Of a DNA stretch of 64,000 nt, positions 27,746-37,122 are shown piece by piece (the stretch's first letter is position 1; every line of letters starts with the position of its first letter). This DNA comes from CAYJAZ01 sp964368455 (GTDB taxonomy: Bacteria > Desulfobacterota > Desulfovibrionia > Desulfovibrionales > Desulfovibrionaceae): NCBI GenBank assembly GCA_964368455.1, contig CAYJAZ010000005.1, forward strand, positions 1 through 64,000. Direction: 5' to 3'. Below the pieces are notes generated by a model. It was given only the letters and a program-made list of their open reading frames with translations, was not told the DNA's origin and ran no database searches. A program made the position numbers and the translations under genes.

Positions 27746-27840
27746 CCTGTGAGCATTTAAAAGACTGCCGGGATTGAACGTATGATGCCTCTCATTATAG
27801 ACACATTTGTTCATAAAGCCTTTCCCCTTATTTTGGGCTT
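27746..27840 (+). ncRNA. Structured 5' leader RNA element, copy 1
   Basis: Found upstream of an adhesin gene and repeated at 30626-30717 and on the minus strand at 48137-48225. Helices: P1 CCTG (27746-27749) with CGGG (27769-27772), continued across a TGA bulge by GCA/TGC; P2 TGAAC (27775-27779) with GTTCA (27809-27813); P3 TCT/AGA within P2; P4 AAGCC (27816-27820) with GGCTT (27836-27840). Conserved unpaired strings include GACACATTT and CATAAAGC. Each helix changes by compensatory substitutions in another copy. It matches no riboswitch class I know; the distance to the start codon is about 145 bases. Confidence 0.8.
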
Positions 27841-27985
27841 GTATAATTTGTTAAAAATAATCTACATACGAAAATTATAATTTTATTTATTTTCTATTGC
27901 AAAATTTAAACCTAACTTGTTTAGAGCTTTCTAACCAAAGAAACTCATCAAGAAGCTTTTAACGAAGCTTATCATGGAGCTTATC

Positions 27986-30418
27986 ATGGCAACTCTTAAT
28001 CTCACTACACCTGTAGCTAATCAAAATAATATAATTAAAATTGACAACACTTATACACAAATAGATTTCAACTTTGAATTAAGCGATGTGCTTTTTGAAA
28101 AAGTTGATAACAATTTAGAACTCTATTTTAGCGAAAGCGATTCGACAATTGTTTTAGAAGATTTTTATTCAGTCTATTCTAGCGATAATATGCCTGAATT
28201 TCTTATGGCAGAAGGGCTTATTTCTGGCGAAGATTTCTTTGCTGCCCTTGATTCTTCATTAATGCCTGCTGCTGGCAATGAAAACACCACAATCACCAAT
28301 GAAACACATTCAAGAAGTGACATGAATTTTGAAAATCTTTCTGATTCTGTTGATGCTCTTGATGGCAATGTTGAAGGTGGTTCAGCTTACAATATAGAAG
28401 GAGCACAAGGAATTTTTGGCTCTTCAAGTGCTGATTCTTCAAATAGTCTTGGCGAAAACTTTGTAGCAAATGCTGGATCGACAGAAAACAATGGAACAGA
28501 TTCTTCAGGAGATTCTTTACCTGAAACTCCATCAATTTCTAGTCCAAATCCATCTATTCCGCCTCTTGGCGATGATTCTGCTTCTGGCGACGATTCAACT
28601 TCAGGCACAGAAGACAATCTCATTCCTGAACTCCCGTCTACAAGCACACCTCCTCCACTTCCAACAACTCCGCCGACAGCCGCAGCTTTGGTTGATGACT
28701 TTGTTTCATTAAATGCTGGTGCAAGTGCTAAGGGCAATCTTTTAGATGGCGAAGATTCTTCTTTTGAAAATGCTACAATAACAGGCTTTGAAGTTCCAGA
28801 AGGTTGGAGCGTTCAAGAATGGACATCTGGCGAATTTGTTTTGACATATAATGATAACCCAGATTTTAAAATTGTAGTACAACCTAATGGCGAATACCAT
28901 TTCACAACACCTGAATATACAGGTGGTATGCAAGAAATCGATATTAATTCTATTTTGAAATATACAGTTGAAGATGCTAATGGAGTTGAGCACGAAGCTT
29001 CAGTGACTTTCTCAAGTAATTCAACAACAGAAGAAAATATCCTTATAGATGGCGATTTTACAGATCATACTATCACAATTACAAATGTTGACAGTCAAGA
29101 TCAAAACACATATGAATACACAACTGCTGGCTATGAAAAAGGCGGCACTGACGTTTCTGAAGCGGCTCTTTCAGCTCTTTTCCTAGGTCAAACAGACGAT
29201 AAAGTTGAAGTCACAGGTACACTTGGTTATGGAAGTGATGGAGTTTCACACCATATCTATGGCGACGAACTTCAAAACTATAAAGACGCTGGTAACGACA
29301 CAATCACCGTGGGCAAAGTCACTAGTGGTGGTAATATCCGTGCTGATGGCAACCTCTATAATGGAGTTGTTGGCGGCGATGATGAAGTGAATCTAGGTAC
29401 AGTAGAAGGCAATGCCGTCATTACTGGTGACGGCTGGCATCTATATTCTGGCTCTACAGGCGGAAACGATCAAATCAACATCGATAATATGAATGGTGGC
29501 GAAGTTTTAGGCGATGCCTATACACTCTACCACAATTCTACAGGTGGCGATGATCAAATCAATATCGGAACTATGAATGGCGGTTCTATCTATGCGGATT
29601 CAAAGACGACATCAGGCCTTGTTCAAGGTGGTGATGACACAGTTACTGTGAATGAATTTGGCACAGGCAAAGCTCTTATCAACGGTGGTGCAGGCGAAGA
29701 CACATTCACTTATGCTTCAGAAGAAGATGCTTATATCGACTTTTCGGGCACAAATATCGTGATTGAAGGCACAAATGCCACTATCACTAATTTTGAAAAT
29801 CTCAATACTGGTGTTGGTAATGATGTTGTAAAGATATCATCTGAAACTCTTGATTCCTTCATCAATACAGGCGAAGGCTTTGATTTAGTTTACACCGACG
29901 ATGCTTCCATGCAAGAACTTTTAGACAGCAATAATATAAGCGATGCTGAAATGCTCCTTACTGGTGGCGGCATTGAAGGAACAAGTCAAGAAGAAATCTT
30001 TGAAGAACTTGGTATAGATAGAGAAGATGGTATGATCAGCCTTGACGATAGTTGGTCTATGCTTGGTTCAGAAAATGGCGGTTCTATCTTCAGCAATGGC
30101 GTGAACGAAATCTGGCTCAATTCAGAACAAGACTCTAGTTCCGCAGATACAGGTTTTGAACCTTTAACATGGAACTCTACCGACTTACTTGGTGGAACTG
30201 ATATTGTTACTGATTTCCAAGAAGGCGATATGCTAGATCTTACTGAATTAAAAGAAGCTGGTTATGAAGTTACTGCAAGTAATGGCGAAAATGGCGAAGG
30301 TATACTTACCATCACCGATACAGCAGGCGATACAGCTCAAACTATTATTATCCCAGACGTAAAATTCTCAGACGATGAAATGCGTGATGCAGATAATATT
30401 GACTTTATCAATATGTAA
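27986..30418 (+). CDS. Large secreted adhesin-like protein with BapA-type prefix (paralogue 1)
   Basis: 810 residues, acidic and without cysteine-rich or signal-peptide features. Residues 1-100 are the prefix domain shared with the genes at 30802 and 48013 (IDFNFELSDVLFEKVDNNLELYF, IVLEDFYSVYSS), like the BapA prefix/retention module of type I secreted adhesins. A low-complexity Ser/Pro/Asp linker follows, then from about 236 a module (VDDFVSLNAGAS) shared with paralogue 2, including beta-roll-like repeats of about 25 residues (GGDDQINI..MNGG), and a C-terminus (TDIVTDFQEGDMLDL to IDFINM) like type I secretion signals. ATG 27986 is chosen over 27974 because the paralogues align there. No secretion ABC genes lie in the window. 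Confidence 0.78.
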   Translation: MATLNLTTPVANQNNIIKIDNTYTQIDFNFELSDVLFEKVDNNLELYFSESDSTIVLEDFYSVYSSDNMPEFLMAEGLISGEDFFAALDSSLMPAAGNENTTITNETHSRSDMNFENLSDSVDALDGNVEGGSAYNIEGAQGIFGSSSADSSNSLGENFVANAGSTENNGTDSSGDSLPETPSISSPNPSIPPLGDDSASGDDSTSGTEDNLIPELPSTSTPPPLPTTPPTAAALVDDFVSLNAGASAKGNLLDGEDSSFENATITGFEVPEGWSVQEWTSGEFVLTYNDNPDFKIVVQPNGEYHFTTPEYTGGMQEIDINSILKYTVEDANGVEHEASVTFSSNSTTEENILIDGDFTDHTITITNVDSQDQNTYEYTTAGYEKGGTDVSEAALSALFLGQTDDKVEVTGTLGYGSDGVSHHIYGDELQNYKDAGNDTITVGKVTSGGNIRADGNLYNGVVGGDDEVNLGTVEGNAVITGDGWHLYSGSTGGNDQINIDNMNGGEVLGDAYTLYHNSTGGDDQINIGTMNGGSIYADSKTTSGLVQGGDDTVTVNEFGTGKALINGGAGEDTFTYASEEDAYIDFSGTNIVIEGTNATITNFENLNTGVGNDVVKISSETLDSFINTGEGFDLVYTDDASMQELLDSNNISDAEMLLTGGGIEGTSQEEIFEELGIDREDGMISLDDSWSMLGSENGGSIFSNGVNEIWLNSEQDSSSADTGFEPLTWNSTDLLGGTDIVTDFQEGDMLDLTELKEAGYEVTASNGENGEGILTITDTAGDTAQTIIIPDVKFSDDEMRDADNIDFINM

Positions 30419-30453
30419 TTACAATAATAATTCTTATTTCCTATAAACAACAG

Positions 30454-30494
30454 AAAAACTCCCATTCATTCAGCCGAATACAATGGGAGTTTTT
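30454..30494 (+). terminator. Intrinsic terminator after adhesin 1
   Basis: A perfect 13-bp stem, AAAAACTCCCATT with AATGGGAGTTTTT, over a 15-base loop; the T-run continues on the plus strand. Adhesin 2 is therefore transcribed separately. Confidence 0.9.
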
Positions 30495-30565
30495 CTTATC
30501 TAACATATTATTATATCTAGTTAAATATAATAATTAAATTATTATTTAACTTCCTAATTAAAAAC

Positions 30566-30594
30566 TTGACAATGCCCTAAGTCTGCATTACTCT
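30566..30594 (+). promoter_or_regulatory. Promoter of second adhesin gene
   Basis: TTGACA, 17 bases, TACTCT. Transcription would start near 30601, about 25 bases before the structured leader element. The gap 30419-30801 holds the terminator, this promoter and the element, and nothing else seen. Confidence 0.65.
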
Positions 30595-30625
30595 CTTTTC
30601 ACATTACATGTTTAGTAATAGAAAA

Positions 30626-30717
30626 CCTGTGAGCATCAATAACATGCCGGGATTGAAATAATGCAGATTCTTCGAGTTGAAGACACATTTTTCATAAAGC
30701 CTCAAGAAGCAGAGCTT
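30626..30717 (+). ncRNA. Structured 5' leader RNA element, copy 2
   Basis: Same fold as at 27746. P1 CCTG (30626-30629)/CGGG (30648-30651) with GCAT/ATGC beyond the TGA bulge; P2 TGAAA (30654-30658)/TTTCA (30690-30694), where copies 1 and 3 have TGAAC/GTTCA; P3 TCTTC (30669-30673)/GAAGA (30679-30683); P4 AAGC (30697-30700)/GCTT (30714-30717). Shared strings are AACCTGTGAGCAT, GCCGGGATTGAA, GACACATTT and TTCATAAAGCCT. It ends 84 bases before the ATG. Confidence 0.8.
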
Positions 30718-30801
30718 GTAAAAAATAATTTGTATACCCCCCTATAATTAAGGTTTATATACCTTTGTTAATATTTTAATTTAGTCTATTGAGGATTTTT
30801 T

Positions 30802-33800
30802 ATGGCTGAACTTAATATCTCAAGCCCACAAGCGAATGAAACCATTGTAGTAAGCGTTTCAAGTAATGATAAACAAATAAATTTTAATTTCGATACAAGC
30901 GATGCTATTTTTGAAAAAGTAGATAATAATCTCGAAATATATTTTAGCGAAACGGATTCAACTATTGTTTTAGAAGATTTTTATCTTGCCTACTCTAGTG
31001 AAAATATGCCTGATTTTCTTCTTGCTAGTGATCTTATTTCAAGTGCTGATTTCTTTGCTGCACTTGACGCCGCATTAATGCCTGCTGCGGGCAATGAAGA
31101 TATTGCTCAACTAGAATCAGAAAATCGCAGAGACAATACAGATACAAATGCTTTAGCAACAGGTATTTCTAGTCTTGGCAGTGTAAGCGGTGGTTCTGAC
31201 TTTAGCAGATCAAATGCTCAACTAGAAAACATAACACAACAAAGCAAAAACAAAACTTCAAATGAACAAGAATTTGAAAGCACTTTTGAAAATCAAGAAT
31301 CAACACAAACAAATACCGACACTAGTCTTTCTGATATTCCAAATGAAGAAGGCAATTCTTCAGGCTCTGATAAAGTAAAAGTTGATATTGAACTTGATAA
31401 AGGCGTTGAACCTGGCGATAAAGTTGAAGTGAAAGACGAAAATGGAAACACTCTTTTTGACGATATCGTAACCGAAGACATGATTGAAAATGGCCTTAAT
31501 GTGGAAGTGCCTTATGAAGAAAATCAAGAAGAAGTGAAGCTTGAAGTAACAGTCACAGACAAAGACGATAATTCAACAACAAGCTCGCAAATTATCGACA
31601 TAACTCCGCCAGAAGTTGAACTCGAGTTAGACTCAATCACAGCTGATGACATTATTAACGCAGCTGAAGCAAATTCAAATGTCACAATTACTGGTAGTGT
31701 GAAAGGCGAATTTAACGTCAATGATACAGTCACTCTAACTGTAAATAATCAAACTTATACAGCGAAAGTAAATCCTGATGGCTCATATTCTTTTGAAGTA
31801 AAAGGTTCTGATTTAGCGGCTGATAGCAATATTTCTGTTTCTATCACAACAAAAGATGCTGCTGGCAATCAAACCACAGAGCAAATAAGCAAAGATTATG
31901 AAGTAGACACTCAAGCAGAAGCTACAATCAAAATCAATGATATCACAGAAGATAACATTATAAACGCTACTGAATCAGAAGGCTTTGTTGAAGTTACTGG
32001 TTCTGTGACTGGCGATTATAAAGCTGGAGACACAGTCACTCTTACTGTAAATAATCAAACATACACAGGCAAAGTTTCTGCTGATGGATCTTATTCCATA
32101 GAAGTAAGTGGCCAAGATTTAGCACAAGCAAAGGGCGAAATTTCTGCTTCTATCACTGTGACTGACAATGCTGGCAATACTGAAACTGCAAAAGATTCAC
32201 ATACAGTTGAAGTAGACACTCAAGCAGAAGCTACAATCAAAATCAATGATATCACAGAAGATAACATTATAAACGCTACTGAATCAGAAGGCTTTGTTGA
32301 AGTTACTGGTTCTGTGACTGGCGATTATAAAGCTGGAGACACAGTCACTCTTACTGTAAATAATCAAACATACACAGGCAAAGTTTCTGCTGATGGATCT
32401 TATTCCATAGAAGTAAGTGGCCAAGATTTAGCACAAGCAAAGGGCGAAATTTCTGCTTCTATCACTGTGACTGACAATGCTGGCAATACTGAAACTGCAA
32501 AAGATTCACATACAGTTGAAGTAGATACTACTGCCAGTGCGGAAATTGTAATAAATAATATCACAGCTGATGATGTTATCAACTCAAGCGAAGCTCAACA
32601 AAATGTTCTTGTGAGTGGTTATGTTAAAGGCGATTATGTTATTGGCGAAAACATTACTCTTACTGTAAATGGCCAAACATATAATGGAATGCTCGGCACT
32701 GATGGCCAATTCTATATAGGTGTGAAAGGTTCTGATTTTGCAGCAGCTAATGGCGAATTCTCAGTTTCTGTAGAAGCAAAAGATAATGCAGGCAATACTG
32801 AAACCATCACTACCACTGAAACTATTACAATCGACACATCTGATTTAAAGGAAGATGGAATTTCAGTTGAAATTCTTACTGGCGATAATAATAATCTCAA
32901 CAATACAGAAATTAGTGCTGAAGGAACTTTTGACACAAAGGTAACACTTGGCAAAGATGTTGAACTAGGCGACACAATCACTGTTAATTTTGGCTCACAA
33001 AAGCAAGAAATCACTGTAGACCAAGACATGCTCGACAATGGCGAAATCATTGTTTCTCTTGAAGCTCCATCAGCTGGTTTTACAGGCGAAATTCAAGTAA
33101 ATGCAACTATCACAGACAAAGCTGGCAACACAGGTAATGCAAGCGATGACGCACAAGTCACAGCACCAATTGCCGAAGTAGTAGACGACTTTGTTTCACT
33201 AAACGCAGGCGCAACAGCAACAGGCAATCTACTTGCAGGCGAAGATGCCGCTTTAGATGGTGCAAAAATCACTTCTTTTGAACCAGCAGAAGGCTGGAGT
33301 ATTCAAAAGTGGACTTCTGGCGAATTTGTTTTGACTTATAACGATAATCCAGACTTTAAAGTTGTTATACAACCTGATGGTAGTTATGTTTTCACTACTC
33401 CAAAATATACACATATGATGGATCAAATCGACATCAATTCAGTCTTAACCTACACAATTGAAGACAAAAACGGAAACGAAAGTCAATCAACTGCAACTTT
33501 TTCTAGTAATGCAACTACAGAAGAAAATTTACTTATAGATGGCGATTTTAGAGACCACACTATCACTATCACAAATGTTGGCAGTAAAGATCAAAACACT
33601 TATGAATACACAACTGCTGGCTATCAAGAAGGTGGTCAAGACTCTTCTGAACAAGAACTTTCAGCCTTATTCATGGGTTCAAACGACGATAAAGTTGAAG
33701 TAACTGGAACTTTAGCTGTGGGTTCTGATGGCACAACACACCATATCTATGGCGATGAATTACAAAACTATACAGACGCAGGAAACGACACTATCATAGT

Positions 33801-35235
33801 TGGAAAAGTTTCAAGCGGTGGTAATATACGTGCTGACGGCAATCTTTATAATGATGTTGTTGGTGGCGATGATCAAGTAGAAATAGGAACACTTGAAGGA
33901 ACAGGCATTGTTACTGGCGATGGTTGGCATCTTTATTCTGGTTCACAAGGCGGTAACGACAATGTGGATGTAGAAAACATGAAAGGTGGCGAACTCACTG
34001 GCGATGCATATCTACTCTATGATAATGCAAAAGGTGGCGACGATACTATAGAGATTGAAAACATGACTGGTGGTAAAGTTACAGGCGATGCCTTTACTTT
34101 ATATTCAACTGCTGTTGGCGGAAACGATCAAATCGACATCACTAACATGAATGGCCAAAGTGTATACGGCGATGCATATGCTCTGCATGGCAAAGGCGGC
34201 AACGACGAAGTCAATATTGACACAATGAATTCAGGTTCTGTTCTTGGCGATGGCTCTATAGCTTATAGTACTAGCCAAGCTGGTGACGACACTATTACTG
34301 TGAAAACTCTAAATAATGGTAATATTTACGGCGATAGCAACTATGAATATGCAGGTGCACAAAGCGGCAGCGATAATATTACTGTAGAAAATATGAATGG
34401 CGGTAATATTTATGCTGACGGCCTTTATGGAACTAAAGACGATGGCGGCAACGATACTGTTACCGTCAATAAGTTTGGAAATAATAAAGTAACTATTGAC
34501 GGCGGACTTGGCGAAGACACTTTCACCTATGGTTCAGAAGAAGATGCTTATATCGACTTTTCAGGTACAAATATCAAGATCGATGGCACAAATGCAACTA
34601 TCACTAATTTTGAAAATCTCAATACTGGTGCTGGTAATGATGTCATAAAGATTTCAGGCGAAACACTAGACTCTGTCATCAACACAGGCGAAGGCTTTGA
34701 CCTTGTCTATACTGACGATGCTTCTATCAAAGAACTTCTTGAAAGCAATAATATCAGCGATGCTGAAATTCTTCTTACAGGCAATGGCATTGAAGGAACA
34801 AGTCAGGCAGAAATCTTTGAAGAACTTGGTATTGCTAAAGAAGATGGCATTATCAGCCTCGACGATAGCTGGACTATGACTGGTTCTGAAAATGGCGGCA
34901 CTATCTTTAGTAATGGTCAAAATGAAATCTGGCTTAATTCAGATCAAGATTCTAGTTCTGCTGATACTGGTTTAGGAACTTTAACATGGAATTCTACTGA
35001 CTTACTTGGTGGAACTGATGTTGTTACTAATTTCCAAGACGGCGATAAATTAGATCTTACTGAATTAAAAGAAGCTGGATATGAAGTGAGAGCAAGCAAT
35101 GGCGAAAATGGCGAAGGCATACTTACCATAACTGATACAGCAGGCGACACAGCTCAAACCATTATTATCCCAGACGTAAAATTCTCAGACGATGAAATGC
35201 GAGATGCAGATAATATTGATTTTATCAATATGTAA
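30802..35235 (+). CDS. Giant adhesin with prefix, Ig-like repeats and beta-roll module (paralogue 2)
   Basis: 1477 residues. Residues 1-100 are the BapA-like prefix; a variable acidic linker runs to about 190. A short Ig-like stretch (VKVDIELDKGVEPGDKVEV) is followed from about 270 by four Bap-type Ig-like repeats of about 103 residues (VDTQAEATIKINDITEDNII...), two of which are identical at DNA level. Residues 794-1477 repeat the module of adhesin 1 with extra 25-residue units (VENM.GG..TGDA..LY) and an almost identical C-terminus ending IDFINM. It is probably exported by a type I system and held at or released from the surface for adhesion or biofilm. GAGG precedes the ATG. Transport genes are not here. 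Confidence 0.8.
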   Translation: MAELNISSPQANETIVVSVSSNDKQINFNFDTSDAIFEKVDNNLEIYFSETDSTIVLEDFYLAYSSENMPDFLLASDLISSADFFAALDAALMPAAGNEDIAQLESENRRDNTDTNALATGISSLGSVSGGSDFSRSNAQLENITQQSKNKTSNEQEFESTFENQESTQTNTDTSLSDIPNEEGNSSGSDKVKVDIELDKGVEPGDKVEVKDENGNTLFDDIVTEDMIENGLNVEVPYEENQEEVKLEVTVTDKDDNSTTSSQIIDITPPEVELELDSITADDIINAAEANSNVTITGSVKGEFNVNDTVTLTVNNQTYTAKVNPDGSYSFEVKGSDLAADSNISVSITTKDAAGNQTTEQISKDYEVDTQAEATIKINDITEDNIINATESEGFVEVTGSVTGDYKAGDTVTLTVNNQTYTGKVSADGSYSIEVSGQDLAQAKGEISASITVTDNAGNTETAKDSHTVEVDTQAEATIKINDITEDNIINATESEGFVEVTGSVTGDYKAGDTVTLTVNNQTYTGKVSADGSYSIEVSGQDLAQAKGEISASITVTDNAGNTETAKDSHTVEVDTTASAEIVINNITADDVINSSEAQQNVLVSGYVKGDYVIGENITLTVNGQTYNGMLGTDGQFYIGVKGSDFAAANGEFSVSVEAKDNAGNTETITTTETITIDTSDLKEDGISVEILTGDNNNLNNTEISAEGTFDTKVTLGKDVELGDTITVNFGSQKQEITVDQDMLDNGEIIVSLEAPSAGFTGEIQVNATITDKAGNTGNASDDAQVTAPIAEVVDDFVSLNAGATATGNLLAGEDAALDGAKITSFEPAEGWSIQKWTSGEFVLTYNDNPDFKVVIQPDGSYVFTTPKYTHMMDQIDINSVLTYTIEDKNGNESQSTATFSSNATTEENLLIDGDFRDHTITITNVGSKDQNTYEYTTAGYQEGGQDSSEQELSALFMGSNDDKVEVTGTLAVGSDGTTHHIYGDELQNYTDAGNDTIIVGKVSSGGNIRADGNLYNDVVGGDDQVEIGTLEGTGIVTGDGWHLYSGSQGGNDNVDVENMKGGELTGDAYLLYDNAKGGDDTIEIENMTGGKVTGDAFTLYSTAVGGNDQIDITNMNGQSVYGDAYALHGKGGNDEVNIDTMNSGSVLGDGSIAYSTSQAGDDTITVKTLNNGNIYGDSNYEYAGAQSGSDNITVENMNGGNIYADGLYGTKDDGGNDTVTVNKFGNNKVTIDGGLGEDTFTYGSEEDAYIDFSGTNIKIDGTNATITNFENLNTGAGNDVIKISGETLDSVINTGEGFDLVYTDDASIKELLESNNISDAEILLTGNGIEGTSQAEIFEELGIAKEDGIISLDDSWTMTGSENGGTIFSNGQNEIWLNSDQDSSSADTGLGTLTWNSTDLLGGTDVVTNFQDGDKLDLTELKEAGYEVRASNGENGEGILTITDTAGDTAQTIIIPDVKFSDDEMRDADNIDFINM
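31903..32520 (+). repeat. 309-bp exact tandem duplication inside adhesin 2
   Basis: 31903-32211 and 32212-32520 appear identical base for base and encode two successive 103-residue Ig-like domains (VDTQAEATIKIND to DSHTVE). The identity, including third positions, shows very recent duplication. Neighbouring domains are related but diverged. Confidence 0.92.
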
Positions 35236-35268
35236 ATATAAAACCCCAAAAAAATAATAAATCCTCAT

Positions 35269-35307
35269 AAGAAAGCCTCCTTTAGTTTTGCTAAGGGAGG
35301 CTTTCTT
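35269..35307. terminator. Strong intrinsic terminator between adhesin 2 and aroE
   Basis: A 17-bp stem from AAGAAAGCCTCC to GGAGGCTTTCTT (one G-T pair) over TTTTG, between convergent genes, able to serve both directions. Confidence 0.9.
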
Positions 35308-35329
35308 ATTTTAATTGTGAATATTTCTT

Positions 35330-36154
35330 CTATAGAATTGAATTTATAGCATTCTTAGCTATTTCTTCCATTTTATTTTTGTCTAATTCTTTGTCTAAAA
35401 AAAGTTCTAAAGCGGCTATCGCTTGATGAATCAACATTCCTAAACCATTCATTGTCTCAAAATCATGCATTCTTGCTTCTTTGAGTAAGAGAGTTTCTTC
35501 AGGTTTATAAATTAAATCACACACTAAAGGCTTTTTCTTCAAATATTTTATAAAATTCAAATTTTCAAAAGAATTATATCCATACATCCCAAGAGGTGTA
35601 GTGTTAATAAGAATATCAATATCTTGCAAGCTGTTATCTTTAAATAAATCTTCAAAAGCATGAATTTTAATCTTTTCAGCAAATTTCACTTGCCCTGCTT
35701 TTCTACAATAAATTGAAAGCTCTGCACAAGAAGAAACTAAAACTTGAGCTAAAGCACAAGCCGCTCCACCAGCACCAATCATAGCTATCTTGAGCGAAGA
35801 TAAATCCTTTCTTTTTGTAGCTAAAGCACGCATAAAACCAATACCGTCAGTATTATAGCCATAAAGCTTATTATTTTTACAAACAACTGTGTTTACAGCA
35901 TTAATCTGCCTTGCTTCTTCAGAAATTTCCGTCAAAAAGGATATAATTTCTTGCTTTAATGGCATAGTCACATTAAAGCCTTTAAGTTTTATTGCTTCAC
36001 TTTTTATCCATGAATCTAGTGAAGAGGGCGAAACTTGAAACTTAGTATATTCTTCTTGTATATTCAAATAGTTGAGCATTGCATTCTGTATAGTTGGCGA
36101 TAAAGATTTTTCTATTGGATCGCCAATAACAGCAAGAGTTGGAAAATTAGGCAT
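35330..36154 (-). CDS. aroE: Shikimate dehydrogenase
   Basis: 274 residues. AVIGDPIEKSLSPTIQNAML holds the substrate-binding SLSP motif, LKGFNVTMPLKQEI the catalytic Lys region, INAVNTVV, NTDGIGFMRAL, and MIGAGGAACALAQVL the NADP-binding loop. It reduces 3-dehydroshikimate to shikimate. ATG 36154 overlaps the aroQ stop by eight bases (ATGCCTAA), so coupling is likely; the longer frame has 24 spurious residues. Last gene of the aromatic operon. Confidence 0.93.
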   Translation of the reverse strand: MPNFPTLAVIGDPIEKSLSPTIQNAMLNYLNIQEEYTKFQVSPSSLDSWIKSEAIKLKGFNVTMPLKQEIISFLTEISEEARQINAVNTVVCKNNKLYGYNTDGIGFMRALATKRKDLSSLKIAMIGAGGAACALAQVLVSSCAELSIYCRKAGQVKFAEKIKIHAFEDLFKDNSLQDIDILINTTPLGMYGYNSFENLNFIKYLKKKPLVCDLIYKPEETLLLKEARMHDFETMNGLGMLIHQAIAALELFLDKELDKNKMEEIAKNAINSIL

Positions 36155-36617
36155 ATTGTACTTTTCCCTTTTCTTGCTTAAATTTATATTCTTGTATGAA
36201 ATACAAAAGAGCTGCCTTATAACCATAGATTCCTAATCCACAAATTTGCCCCACACAAGCAGCTGAAATCACAGATTTTTGTCTAAACTCTTCCCTTGCA
36301 TGTATATTGGATATATGCACTTCAAGACAAGGAATTTCCACGCTTTTTATTGCATCGTGTAAAGCATAGGAATAATGCGTATAAGCCCCAGCATTAAAAA
36401 CTATTGCGTCTCTATTTTCTTTAGCTTCGGCATTTTGTATGGCATCGATAAGTTCGCCCTCATGATTAGATTGTAAGATACGAAGATCTATTCCATTTTT
36501 ATGGGCAAAATCATGTAAATCTGCACATATATCTTCGTAATTTTTATTGCCATATATATGCGGTTCTCTTTTACCTAGCCAATTCAAATTAGGGCCATTC
36601 AATATTAATATACGCAT
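36147..36617 (-). CDS. aroQ: 3-dehydroquinate dehydratase, type II
   Basis: 156 residues, the normal size. ILILNGPNLNWLGKREPHIYG carries the catalytic Tyr loop, QSNHEGELIDAIQ, FNAGAYTHYSYALHDAI and CLEVHISNIHAREEFR complete the family pattern. It dehydrates 3-dehydroquinate to 3-dehydroshikimate. ATG 36617 follows AGGTGATACT and begins five bases after the aroK stop. Confidence 0.93.
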   Translation of the reverse strand: MRILILNGPNLNWLGKREPHIYGNKNYEDICADLHDFAHKNGIDLRILQSNHEGELIDAIQNAEAKENRDAIVFNAGAYTHYSYALHDAIKSVEIPCLEVHISNIHAREEFRQKSVISAACVGQICGLGIYGYKAALLYFIQEYKFKQEKGKVQYA

Positions 36618-36621
36618 AGTA

Positions 36622-37122
36622 TCACCTATTTTTTCTATATATTTCAACAATTTTTCCACAAATTCTTTCAAAAGAAATAGTATTTACAAGAATATGATCT
36701 GCGTATTTTTTATAAAGTTCAATACGTGCATTATAAAGTTCTATCAATTTTTCTTTACTACTCTTCACTAAAGGTCTGTCTGCAAGCTGTGATGATTGCA
36801 AAATAGCCTCTACAGGCCGATCTAAGAAGAAAATTATTCCATTTTCTTTAAGTGCAAACATATTTTCTTCTTTCAAAATAATGCCTCCACCTGTGGCAAT
36901 AACAGATTTTTTCAATCTTGCTGCTTCTTTAGCACAAATACTTTCGTATTCTCTAAATCTTTCTTCGCCCTCTTCTTCAAAAATGTCTTCAATAGATTTT
37001 TTTGTTAAATCTACAATCATTTCATCAGTATCGACCAAAGGCATGGCATTTCTTTTTGCTATATATCTTGCAACCGTACTTTTGCCGCTTCCAGGCATCC
37101 CAATAAGCACAATATTATGCAT
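36622..37122 (-). CDS. aroK: Shikimate kinase
   Basis: 166 residues. NIVLIGMPGSGKSTVARYIA is the Walker A loop, LVDTDEMIV binds shikimate and magnesium, GEERFREYE and VIATGGGIIL bind shikimate, and LADRPLV is in the lid. It phosphorylates shikimate at O3. The ATG overlaps the aroC stop by eight bases (ATGCATAA). The upstream in-frame extension runs inside aroC and is not used. Confidence 0.93.
   Translation of the reverse strand: MHNIVLIGMPGSGKSTVARYIAKRNAMPLVDTDEMIVDLTKKSIEDIFEEEGEERFREYESICAKEAARLKKSVIATGGGIILKEENMFALKENGIIFFLDRPVEAILQSSQLADRPLVKSSKEKLIELYNARIELYKKYADHILVNTISFERICGKIVEIYRKNR

Noticed and set aside
27746..27840. c-di-GMP-I (GEMM) riboswitch as identity of the adhesin leader element
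   Set aside because: CATAAAGCC superficially resembles the GEMM string CGCAAAGCC, but the first-helix receptor, GNRA loop and overall two-stem layout are absent.
31293..33050. Long open frames on the minus strand inside adhesin 2
   Set aside because: Ser/Val-rich antisense shadows created by the codon pattern of the repeats, without ribosome sites.
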